A model generated the notes under the pieces. The model was not told the DNA's origin. It saw only the letters and a list, made by a program, of their open reading frames with translations, and did no database searches. DNA of 64,000 nt from the NCBI GenBank assembly GCA_023014335.1, contig JAECYW010000009.1, positions 2,542,001 through 2,606,000 of the forward strand, read 5' to 3'. Of the stretch, positions 33,141 through 43,000 are shown in pieces. Numbering within the stretch: position 1 is the stretch's first letter; the number at the start of each line of letters is the position of its first letter. The translations under genes and the position numbers were made by a program. This stretch comes from Galerina marginata. Taxonomy: Eukaryota; Basidiomycota; Agaricomycetes; Agaricales; Galerinaceae.

Positions 33141-35058
33141 ATGGCCAAAAGTCAAACTAAAAAGCAAGCCACTCATGCTGGTGGGTTATATTTGAATTCA
33201 AAGTTGTTATAAAGCTAATCTTTTAAATAATAGAAACTCCTTACCGTCGTCGCTCTGCTAGAATTCACAAGGCCTCCACAGCTACCAATCAAGTGGATAC
33301 GGCAAACAACTCTGGTGTTCCAATTATAGGTATGTCTAGAGTCTATGACTATGTTAATAATATTGACTCAATACTTTTCATACAGAGGCCAACAACTCTG
33401 GTGTTTCGATTATAGGTATGTTTAGAGTTTATGACTATGTTAATAATATTGACTCAATACTTTTCATACAGAGGCCAACAACTCTGGTGTTTCGATTATA
33501 GGTATGTTTAGAGTTTATGACTATGTTAATAATATTGACTCAATACTTTACAAGTTCTTACGTAGTAAAAGAACTTGTTTTCCGGCCTGCATAGCAGGCA
33601 GAAATGGTTTCTAACGCAATGGTTGGAAATTCTCCCACTGCTATAGTGACCCTGCATGGTTTCTGTATCTCAGCCATTACTAGGCCAATTTTTATGATCT
33701 TGGTATCAAAAAATTCGTAAAAATCAGGGCTTTCATGTGGCATGTGTATCCAGGGATGATTAGGTCATGTGACTTGTTCACACAACCCAAAAAGCGCAAA
33801 TTTGTGTGAATTTACACTTAAAACAGATTTCAGTGAGCTAAATATACTAAAATGTGTTGCCCAGACCAATCTAGAATAATGTACAAATATTTACATATGT
33901 TTTGCAATGATGTCATGGTGTCCAAATCAGGCAAACAGTCAGCTCAACTTGGTGAAAATCCGAAAATTGGTGTTAAACTGACTAGAAAACCCATAAAAGG
34001 CACACCAAACATTGCAAAACATGACCAAATAACATGGAAATAATGTTCTAGAAGCTTACATAATCAAACTCACAGCAGGACTTTGTGCAAATCCCTTGAA
34101 ATCAATTGAGGCACCAAGTTAGACCAAAATATTCTCAGGGATATGTCATGTGATATGTGTGCACAGACCATCCCTTAGGTAAAAAAAACATCATCTGTAT
34201 TTTTATTTTATTTTAATGCCTTTAAATCTCCCAATATAGTGTATTTCAAACAATATTCCGCATTTGGTAAGTCACATAAAGGTGTGACAATACATATGTG
34301 ACACTATCTTTTAGCCCTGATTTTTCTGATAATTACACACTTTGTTTCAAGGCAATCCGATAAAAACTAAGCGACGTAAGAATTAATCTTATTACAAGTT
34401 CTTATTGTAGTCTAATAATTAATCTTGTTACAAGTTCTTATGTAGTAAAAGAACTTGTTTTCCGGCCTGCATAGCAGGCAGAAATGGTTTCTAACGCAAT
34501 GGTTGGAAATTCTCCCACTGCTATAGTGACCCTGCATGGTTTCTGTATCTCAGCCATTACTAGGCCAATTTTTATGATCTTGGTATCAAAAAATTCGTAA
34601 AAATCAGGGCCTTCCTGGTTTAGGCTTGTTAGAACCGCCTCATTTTTCTGCTTTTTTTGAGTATATGATCATCCAAATCCGTTCAGATTTGAGCGGACTA
34701 CATATTATTTACTTATATAACCTATATTTATAGTCGGACTCACCTTAAAAGTAAGAACTTGTTTTTGCCATGCGCAGCAATGGCCTCTGACCAAGTTTCA
34801 TACAGAGGCTAATAATACTGTAATAGAAGATACAAATAGTAAGTAATCAAACATGTATTTAACTTTATAACTTACTGATTAAAATTAACAATAGTGTCTG
34901 AAGAACTTCAGTATCCTGCAGAAGAGCATACTGGAGATCTTCATCTAGAACGCTTCATTTCTGAAAACCTTCCACTGGGAACTTACCAACCTAGCCACCC
35001 CACCTTCGCTAAAGCTCAGGGGGGCCCCCAAGAGGCTATATTGGTTAAAAAGATATAG
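33141..35058 (+). CDS. Small protein gene with duplicated 30-nt exon and an HE insertion in an intron
   Basis: Exons: 33141-33180, 33234-33329, 33386-33415, 33472-33501, 34806-34838, 34895-35058 (393 nt, 130 residues). It begins MAKSQTKKQATHAETPYRRR, a basic N-terminus, followed by serial copies of ANNSGV-II encoded by exons 2, 3 and 4 and the related EANNTVIEDT from exon 5, then an acidic/aromatic C-terminus (LERFISENLPLGTYQPSHPTF). Exons 3 and 4 plus their introns are an exact 86-bp tandem duplication. The last copy of that intron holds an HE-A element (33549-34795). Removing it with one T restores the intron, so splicing of a ~1.3-kb intron is still possible. Function unknown. Confidence 0.7.
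33549..34795 (-). mobile_element. HE-A element in an intron
   Basis: Reverse orientation, unit then head. T at 33548 and T at 34796 flank it. Comparison with the two intact upstream copies of the same intron shows the pre-insertion sequence CAATACTTTTCATACAG exactly. The head lacks the CACGTG palindrome (a ~20-bp deletion near 34617), as does the copy at 37387. Confidence 0.93.
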
Positions 35059-35390
35059 GTGTAAGAGTGATATAATATTGGCTCTTGATGAATAAAATAC
35101 ATAGGATATTAGGTACAGTACAATGTTCAAGCAAAGCAGAACTTTAATCTATTAGAAATGTATTTCAACATTCAAAACCAAGCAAAGTACAATCAAGGAG
35201 ATGTTTATACCTTTTGGAACACTTTCCTTTTAGGTTTTTGTGGCTTTATTGTGACCTAGTGAGATAAAATGTTTTATATCTCTTATGTGGGTGTGTGCGT
35301 CGGTAGTACTAACGTGCACAGCCACATAAAAAAAACAACTAGCATAAATTGCTTTTAAAAGCATTTTAGAATTTTGATTTATTTGTGAGG

Positions 35391-35436
35391 TGTGGCTGTG
35401 CAGAGTACCGACGCGTCGGTACTCTGCACAGCCACA
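35391..35436. repeat. Perfect 46-bp palindrome
   Basis: The left half is TGTGGCTGTGCAGAGTACCG plus ACG and the right half is its exact complement. It shares the centre CCGACGCGTCGG and outer GTGGCTGTGC with the palindromes near 11.2 kb, but the arms between differ (AGAGTA instead of TAACCCTAAGAGGA). Confidence 0.93.
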
Positions 35437-35497
35437 CAAAAAAACAACCAGCACAACTTGCTTTTAAAAATGTTTAGAATTTTCATTTCTTTGACAG

Positions 35498-35545
35498 TTG
35501 TGGCTGTGCAGAGTACCGACGCGTCGGTACTCTGCACAGCCACAA
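35498..35545. repeat. Perfect 48-bp palindrome
   Basis: Same core as 35391-35436, with one more symmetric base pair at each end (TTGTGG...CCACAA). The flanks differ from the first copy, so the symmetry, not the flank, is what is conserved. Confidence 0.93.
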
Positions 35546-36349
35546 TAGAAAAACATAAACCTCAGATCTACTATAATAAAAGAGGTAAGTCTTTTTCTCG
35601 CAAGACAAAAAACCATTTCAATTGGCTGATCAGTCTTTTGAGCTTTCAGGCAAAGCACTTGGAACACACTGAATTTCTGAGGGAATCTCAAATGTTCTAC
35701 ACTAGCTGGGCCCCAAGAAGCAAACATCAGCAACAACAGATGCTTGCTTAACTCTGGAAACTTTCAAAACTTTTTTTAAGGAGACTATAAAGATTTATAA
35801 TATGTACCAAGTATACTGGCCACGGCAATCTTCAATATCTAGGTTACCATTAGCTATATAAAAAAAGGTCAGAAACTTAAAAGCCAAGCCAGAAGTCACC
35901 TAATGAAGCATCGTGCCACCATGCACTGCTAGTTTTTATTTAAAATGCTTTTTTGAAGTTTTAATGTCTTATAGGTATATAATGTTAGACTTTTGCAATA
36001 AGGGTATTAGTAGTGATTAACACTAATGAGAACACAATAAGCAGAGTTTACACAAACTAAAAATTTGAGTCAAAAAGTAGTAAAACACTTGTATACGCCT
36101 GAGTTTCAATTGTATGTCTTTATTTCTAATACATAAGAGGGATTATATATTGGTACATTCAAAGTACTCACTTCTATCTTATGCTATAAAACTATCTACA
36201 GGATTCAGAAGTGTTTTATTGACTAATTCTAACATGTAATAAGCCTGTCTATATTATCATATGATCAAATCTCTTGATTTTCATCTCAAAAAAACTGTGA
36301 AAAGAGGTTTAACATATCACTCACTATCTAGGAATACAAAAAGTACTTT

Positions 36350-36685
36350 GGAAAGTTATATTATAAACCATAGCAACCAGAGCAAAAGCCTCTAACAGAC
36401 TGCAAAGTCAAAGAAATGATATTTGATCACGTTACTGACAAAACCTAACCTTAGATTAGGTGTCCAGGAACAAAAGCTAAAAATAGACCCTAGCAACGGA
36501 CATCAGACAACCATTCCCATGGTCAATAATAATTTTAAAACTATTAGAAAAGTTTGTAGACTTTTAATTCAGGGTCGGTCACAAAAAGTGAAGCAGTGGG
36601 AGAATTTCCATCGTTTTTGTTAGGAACCATTTCCTTCTGCTATCGAGTGTAGAAAACGAGTTCTTTTACTACGTAAGAACTCGTA
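36350..36685 (+). mobile_element. HE-B 3' terminus (5' end not found in window)
   Basis: It matches 13070-13415 over ~340 bp, including CTATCGAGTGTAG and the B hairpin arms ACGAGTTCTT / AAGAACTCGT, and ends at 36685. The right flank is the middle of an HE-A unit (…ATTCCTGAGAATATTTTGG, compare 52830). The matching left flank (…CACATGACATA) directly before a CTTG... 5' end does not occur between here and position 1. The element is therefore either very long or truncated by rearrangement. Confidence 0.75.
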
Positions 36686-37158
36686 ATTCCTGAGAATATT
36701 TTGGTCTAACTTGGTGCATCAACTGATTCCAAGGCAATTGCACAAAGTCCTGCTGTGAGTTTGATTATGTAAGCATCTAGTACATCATTTGGTCATGTTT
36801 TGCAATGTTTGGTGTGCCTTTTATGGGTTATCAAGTCAGTTTAACACCAATTTTCGGATTTTCACCAAGTTGAGCTGGCTGTTTGCCTGATTTGGACACC
36901 ATGACATCATTGCAAAACATATGTAAATATTTGTGCATTATTCTAGATTGGTCTGGGTAACATATTTTAGTATATCTAGCTCACTGAAATCTGTTTCAAG
37001 TGTAAATTCACACAGATTTGCGCTTTTTGGGTCGTGTGAACAGGTCACATGACCTAATCAACCCTGGATACACATGCCACATGAAAGCCCTGATTTTTAC
37101 GAATTTTTTGATACCAAAATCATAAAAATTGGCCCAGTAATGGCTGAGATACAGAAAC
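36686..37158 (+). mobile_element. Older HE-A element, first fragment
   Basis: The right part of an HE-A unit, cut on the left by the HE-B terminus and on the right by the gypsy element. It continues at 48980-49069 and 52514-53412. The gypsy target duplication GAAAC (37154-37158, 48975-48979) lies within the conserved 'agatacagaaaccatgcag'. Confidence 0.85.
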
Positions 37159-37896
37159 TGTTACAACTTCGAATAAAGTATTCACAAGAAGTGAATATTT
37201 ATTGACAGTCGTAAAGTTCAAAGAGAATTTGTTCGTGTTTCGAATAAATCGAGTAGATTCTCAAGAACTAGCTAAAGAACACTACAGAGTACATACGAGA
37301 TTATATATTAGTTCTGCTATCGAAGCATGTAAATAGTGAGGTCTCAAAACGCGTAAGAAGTAAATGAAAAGCATAAAAGAAAACATTACAAGTTCTTACG
37401 TAGTAAAAGAACTTGTTTTCCGGCCTGCATAGCAGGCAGAAAACATTCCTAACGCAATGGTTCGAAATTCTCCCACTCATACAGTGACCCTGCATGGTTT
37501 CTGTATCTCAGCCATTACTCAGCCAATTTTGATGATTTTGGTATCAAAAAATTCGTAAAAGCCAGGGCCTTCCTGGTTTAGGCTTGTTAGAACCGCCTCA
37601 TTTTTCTGCTTTTTTTGAGTATAAGATCATCCCAATAGCTTCAGAACTGAGCGGACTATGCATTATTTACTTATTTAACCTTTATTTATAGTCGGACTTA
37701 CCTTAAAAGTAAGAACTTGTTTTTGCCATGCGCAGCAATGGCCTCTGACCAAGTATAGAAAGCGTGCTTAAACCATATGTCGATCATATATGAAAAGAGC
37801 ATGGAAAAAGAGTGTAAATACGATGTAAACGTCCTGGCTATGAAACGTGTGTCGCAGACATGAAACGCGTAAAGGAAAAATGAGGTGATCGTAACA
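37159..37896 (-). repeat. Downstream (3') LTR of the gypsy element, interrupted
   Basis: It matches 48605-48974 once the 367-bp HE head at 37387-37753 and one T are removed. Next to it (37897-37913, minus strand) lies a purine-rich AGAGAGGGGG tract, the likely plus-strand primer. Confidence 0.92.
37387..37753 (-). mobile_element. Solo HE-A head in the LTR
   Basis: A 367-bp head module without a unit, in reverse orientation. T flanks at 37386 and 37754. The intact LTR at 48830-48840 (…AAAACATATAGAAAG) shows the empty site, a clean demonstration of the insertion mode. Confidence 0.94.
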
Positions 37897-37940
37897 TTAC
37901 CCCCTCTCTATGTCGAAGATCCCAGATTCGACGTGTCTTC

Positions 37941-38558
37941 TTAGTCCGGTTGGTAGATATTGTTTGGGCAAGTCTCTTCGTTGCGGTGGAGCTCCCCGCA
38001 GGTGCATTGGTAGTATGGACACTTGGCCTTGATGTGTCCGAGCTTGGTGCATTGACGACAGGTGACGAATCGAACCTGTGAGGTTCCCGGCATAAGTCGA
38101 TCCATGTCGGATTGGGTGAAGTCGTCGTCTTCAACGACGATGGGGTTGCGGGGGGATCCGATGGGGTAAGTTCGACGATGATGATGGTGACGATGAGAAT
38201 AAGGAGTGGGGTTACGAGGTCGAGGCGTTGGTTGGGGTGTTGGACGGGATGGTGCAGGGTGAGCTTCCTGGCGTTTTTTTCTGAAAAACGATCCTAGGCG
38301 TGGTCCAAGCCTAAAACGTTCTAAAGCCTCGAAAAGATTCTGAGCGTGTTGACGCTGCTCTTGAATGAACTTCTCTTGGTAATCGATGGAATACATAAGG
38401 TTACGGAAGTAGAGGAGGTCGCGGGGGTAGTCGGGTCCGAGTTGTTGGAGAATAGCATAAAAATCGGCGTCGTTGGTGATAGCATTCGAGAATTTGGTGA
38501 AAGAAATGGGGGCGGCGAGATCGTGGGCATAGGGGGTTTGGTTGCGGGCAATAGGCAT
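37941..38558 (-). CDS. Gypsy downstream ORF with zinc knuckle
   Basis: 205 residues from ATG 38558, five nucleotides after the stop of the preceding ORF. The N-terminal half is helical (FYAILQQLGPDYPRDLLYFRNLMYS, FIQEQRQHAQNLFEALERFR), then comes a Pro/Arg/His-rich linker and a C-terminal CRQCTKLGHIKAKC (C-x2-C-x4-H-x4-C) followed by CTCGELHRNEETC. Additional ORFs after integrase have been seen in some fungal gypsy elements; I do not know this one's function. The zinc knuckle suggests nucleic-acid binding, a second nucleocapsid-like protein. It lies on the element's coding strand, directly before the polypurine tract and LTR, and has no stop. Confidence 0.72.
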   Translation of the reverse strand: MPIARNQTPYAHDLAAPISFTKFSNAITNDADFYAILQQLGPDYPRDLLYFRNLMYSIDYQEKFIQEQRQHAQNLFEALERFRLGPRLGSFFRKKRQEAHPAPSRPTPQPTPRPRNPTPYSHRHHHHRRTYPIGSPRNPIVVEDDDFTQSDMDRLMPGTSQVRFVTCRQCTKLGHIKAKCPYYQCTCGELHRNEETCPNNIYQPD

Positions 38559-38563
38559 GATGT

Positions 38564-38947
38564 TTAAGATGAGGTGGGAGTGGATACAATGGTCTTCAAG
38601 GTGGTTTCGAGTTCTTGGGTTCTTGGTCCTTCTGGTACTGTACCATTCGCTCTTATAGGTTTTTCGTCTATCTTGAACAACAAGTCGTCGATGAAGTCCT
38701 CGAGGGTGTCAACCAGCTTGAGCTTCTGCTGATTTGATAGTAAGGGTACTGCGCCCTGTGGGAGTTTGGCTGAGAACTTTTCGATCGGAAACACGGAGGG
38801 ATGAGGTGCAAAGGTAGGGGTGACCGGATCTTCGAAGAAAAATCTAACAAGCGCAGGTAAAGGCTCGTGTTTCGGGCGTTCCTCTTTCTTGGAGAAGATG
38901 ATCGAAGGGATTGACTTTGCTTTCTTGAGAGTTTGTTTGAATGACAT
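38564..38947 (-). CDS. Gypsy downstream ORF, unknown
   Basis: 127 residues from ATG 38947 (MSFKQTLKKAKSIPSIIFSKK) to TAA-type stop at 38564, immediately before the zinc-knuckle ORF. It holds a proline-rich part (PVTPTFAPHPSVFP) and a helical part (QQKLKLVDTLEDFIDDLLFKID). It follows the chromodomain stop by about 45 nt. The open frame extends further upstream over the chromodomain, but that part reads as an overlapping shadow. I do not recognise it. It could be translated by re-initiation or from a spliced message. Confidence 0.5.
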   Translation of the reverse strand: MSFKQTLKKAKSIPSIIFSKKEERPKHEPLPALVRFFFEDPVTPTFAPHPSVFPIEKFSAKLPQGAVPLLSNQQKLKLVDTLEDFIDDLLFKIDEKPIRANGTVPEGPRTQELETTLKTIVSTPTSS

Positions 38948-38993
38948 GTTGTTGAAATGAGGTAGATCGAGGATTGAGGTGTAAGAGTTTCGT

Positions 38994-40065
38994 TCACAGT
39001 CTGTGACGGGTTCGGTATTCTTCCAAAATTTCATTCCCACCATTGTCAAAACTTGATGTTGGTTCCCACGTGGCTTCGGTGATCGGGTACCCTTCCCATT
39101 TGACGTAGTATTGATAGCCTCTTCCTCGTTTCCGATGTTTGAGAATAGTTTCGATGACATATCGTTCTTCTTCATTTTTGATCTCGGGAGGTGGCCTCGT
39201 GTAATTTGGTCCGTGAACTTCCGTCTCCGTGTAAGGCATGAGTAAAGCTGCGTGGAAGACATTGTGAATTTGCCAAGTATCGGGTAATTCAAGTCTGTAG
39301 GTGAGCGGTCCTAATACATTTTTGATCTTAAATGGTCCTTCGCGTTTGGGTGCCATCTTCTTGTGGTAGTTCGTTTTGAGGTTTCGGGCATCAAGCCATA
39401 CCAATTGTCCTTGCTTAAACGGCATGAAGTTGGATTTTCGTCGATCTATCATGCGACTTCTTGCCAGTTCGTGTGCAGCTAGTGCTTCTTCTCTATCTTT
39501 AGATAAACTTTTGATCCGTTCTTCTACAGATGGAAATTTCATGTTTTCGAATGACATGGGAATTGATATGGGTGATGTTCCAAGGATAAGTTCAAATGAT
39601 GTCTTCTGCCTGTCTGCGTGTCTTCAGTTGTTGTGCGTAAACTCGACTGTGCTGATCGATTTGTGCCAAGTTTCTGGGTTGGAAGAGCAGTAGATCGAAA
39701 TGTATGCTTCTATTTCTTGATTGAAGCGTTCCGTGGTTCCATCGCCTTGAGGGTGGTATGCGGTGGTTAATTTTGATTCGATTCCTAGAAGTCGAAGGAG
39801 TTCTCTGAATGATTTTGCTGCAAAACGGGGGTCTCGATCGGAAATGAGACTGTCGGGGAATCCAAAACGTTTGAAAAGATTGTTGAGTAAAAGTTCCGCT
39901 GCTCCTTCATGGGTCAAAGTTTTGGTGCAAGGTATGACAATTATCCCCTTCGAAAGCCCGTGGTCGACCACGACCAATATTGTGTCCGCAGTTGATCTGT
40001 CCTCGCGTTTTACAGGTGGTAAATCTGTGATCATGTCCATGGAACAGTTGGCGAATGGTCTGGTT
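38994..40065 (-). pseudogene. Gypsy integrase core and chromodomain, one in-frame TGA
   Basis: It continues the polyprotein after the KDZ-type MITE (KST-RPFANCSMDMITDLPPV). The DDE core shows CSMDMI (Asp), ISDRDPRFAAKSF (Asp) and GTTERFNQEIEAYI (Glu). At FTHNN the next codon is TGA (39624-39626, minus strand) where the family has Arg, consistent with CGA to TGA. The frame then resumes (RHADRQKTSFELILG). The C-terminal part has a Gly-Pro-Tyr/Phe-like module (GPFKIKNVLGPLTYRLELP) and a chromodomain (ERYVIETILKH...YYVKWEGYPITEATWEP), which marks the element as a chromovirus that tethers to modified histones. Confidence 0.9.
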
Positions 40066-40073
40066 GATTTCGG

Positions 40074-43000
40074 AGTGGTACCTACCATTTATATGAAATA
40101 ACTCAGGCAGCTGCCTGCACAGCGATGTAATTGGCGCCAGACTTTTTTATGAAACGAGATGGCCTGACAACTGTTTCACTTGGTCAGAGGCCATTGCTGC
40201 GCATGGCAAAAACAAGTTCTTACTTTCAAGGTGAGTCCGACTATAAATAAAGATTAAATAAGTAAATAATGCATAGTCCGCTCAAATCTGAACCAATTGG
40301 GATGATCTTATACTCAAAAAAAGCAGAAAAATAAGGCGGATCTAACAAGCCTAAAACGGCCTGGTCACATGACCAGGAAGGCCCTGATTTTTACGATTTT
40401 TTTGATACCAAGATCATAAAAATTGGCCCAGTAATGGCTGAGATACAGAAACCATGCAGGGTCACTATAGCAGTGGGAGAATTTCCATTGGTTTTGTTAG
40501 GAACCATTTCTGCCTGCTATGCAGGCCGGAAAACAAGTTCTTTTACTACGTAAGAACTTGTAACAAGATTAATTATTAGACTACAATAAGAAACTTGTAA
40601 CAAGATTAATTTATACGTCGCTTAGTTTTTATCAGATTGCCTTGAAACAAAGTGTGTAATTATCAGAAAAATCAGGGCTAAAAGATGGTGTTACATATAT
40701 ATTGTCACACCTGTATGTGACTTACCAAATGCGGAATATTGTTTGAAATACACTATATTTGGAGATTTAAAGGCATTAAAATAAAATAAAAATACAGATA
40801 ATGTTTTTTTTACCTAAGGGATGGTCTGTGCACACATATCACATGACATATCCCTGAGAATATTTTTGTCTAACTTGGTGCCTTAACTGATTCCAAGGGA
40901 TTTGCACAAAGTCCTGCTGTGAGTTTGATTATGTAAGCTTCTAAAACAATATTTTCATGTTATTTGGTCATGTTTTTCAATGTTTGGTGTGCCTTTTATG
41001 GGTTATCCAGTCAGTTTAACACCAATTTTGCGATTTTTACTGAGTTAAGCTGGCTGTTTGCCAGATTTGGACACCATGACATCATTGCAAAACATATGCA
41101 AATATTTGTACATTATTCTAGATTGGTCTGGGTAACATATTTTAGTATATCTAGCTCACTGCAATCTGTTTTAAGTGTAAATTTGCGCTTTTTGGGTCGT
41201 GTGAGCAGGTCACATGACCTAATCAACCCTGGATACACATGCCACATGAAAGCCCTGATTTTTACGATTTTTTTGATACCAAGATCATAAAAATTGGCCC
41301 AGTAATGGCTGAGATACAGAAACCATGCAGGGTCACTATAGCAGTGGGAGAATTTCCATTGGTTTTGTTAGGAACCATTTCTGCCTGCTATGCAGGCCGG
41401 AAAACAAGTTCTTTTACTACGTAAGAACTTGTAACAAGATTAATTATTAGACTACAATAAGAAACTTGTAACAAGATTAATTTATACGTCGCTTAGTTTT
41501 TATCAGATTGCCTTGAAACAAAGTGTGTAATTATCAGAAAAATCAGGGCTAAAAGATGGTGTTACATATATATTGTCACACCTGTATGTGACTTACCAAA
41601 TGCGGAATATTGTTTGAAATACACTATATTTGGAGATTTAAAGGCATTAAAATAAAATAAAAATACAGATAATGTTTTTTTTACCTAAGGGATGGTCTGT
41701 GCACACATATCACATGACATATCCCTGAGAATATTTTTGTCTAACTTGGTGCCTTAACTGATTCCAAGGGATTTGCACAAAGTCCTGCTGTGAGTTTGAT
41801 TATGTAAGCTTCTAAAACAATATTTTCATGTTATTTGGTCATGTTTTTCAATGTTTGGTGTGCCTTTTATGGGTTATCCAGTCAGTTTAACACCAATTTT
41901 GCGATTTTTACTGAGTTAAGCTGGCTGTTTGCCAGATTTGGACACCATGACATCATTGCAAAACATATGCAAATATTTGTACATTATTCTAGATTGGTCT
42001 GGGTAACATATTTTAGTATATCTAGCTCACTGCAATCTGTTTTAAGTGTAAATTTGCGCTTTTTGGGTCGTGTGAGCAGGTCACATGACCTAATCAACCC
42101 TGGATACACATGCCACATGAAAGCCCTGATTTTTACGATTTTTTTGATACCAAGATCATAAAAATTGGCCCAGTAATGGCTGAGATACAGAAACCATGCA
42201 GGGTCACTATAGCAGTGGGAGAATTTCCATTGGTTTTGTTAGGAACCATTTCTGCCTGCTATGCAGGCCGGAAAACAAGTTCTTTTACTACGTAAGAACT
42301 TGTAACAAGATTAATTATTAGACTACAATAAGAAACTTGTAACAAGATTAATTTATACGTCGCTTAGTTTTTATCAGATTGCCTTGAAACAAAGTGTGTA
42401 ATTATCAGAAAAATCAGGGCTAAAAGATGGTGTTACATATATATTGTCACACCTGTATGTGACTTACCAAATGCGGAATATTGTTTGAAATACACTATAT
42501 TTGGAGATTTAAAGGCATTAAAATAAAATAAAAATACAGATAATGTTTTTTTTACCTAAGGGATGGTCTGTGCACACATATCACATGACATATCCCTGAG
42601 AATATTTTTGTCTAACTTGGTGCCTTAACTGATTCCAAGGGATTTGCACAAAGTCCTGCTGTGAGTTTGATTATGTAAGCTTCTAAAACAATATTTTCAT
42701 GTTATTTGGTCATGTTTTTCAATGTTTGGTGTGCCTTTTATGGGTTATCCAGTCAGTTTAACACCAATTTTGCGATTTTTACTGAGTTAAGCTGGCTGTT
42801 TGCCAGATTTGGACACCATGACATCATTGCAAAACATATGCAAATATTTGTACATTATTCTAGATTGGTCTGGGTAACATATTTTAGTATATCTAGCTCA
42901 CTGCAATCTGTTTTAAGTGTAAATTTGCGCTTTTTGGGTCGTGTGAGCAGGTCACATGACCTAATCAACCCTGGATACACATGCCACATGAAAGCCCTGA

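Larger units (their letters stand above)
35059..36349. other. Gene-free AT-rich stretch with palindrome modules
   Basis: No credible open frame. It contains two tandem ~107-bp modules, each with a perfect palindrome (35391-35436, 35498-35545), and a decayed third (near 35290-35330: GTGTGTGCGTCGGTAGTACT, GTGCACAGCCACA). The modules resemble those at 11163-11597 in flank (TTTTAAA..TTTTAGAATTTTGATT before, CACAAAAAAACAAC after). The rest of the stretch shows nothing recognisable. Confidence 0.7.
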
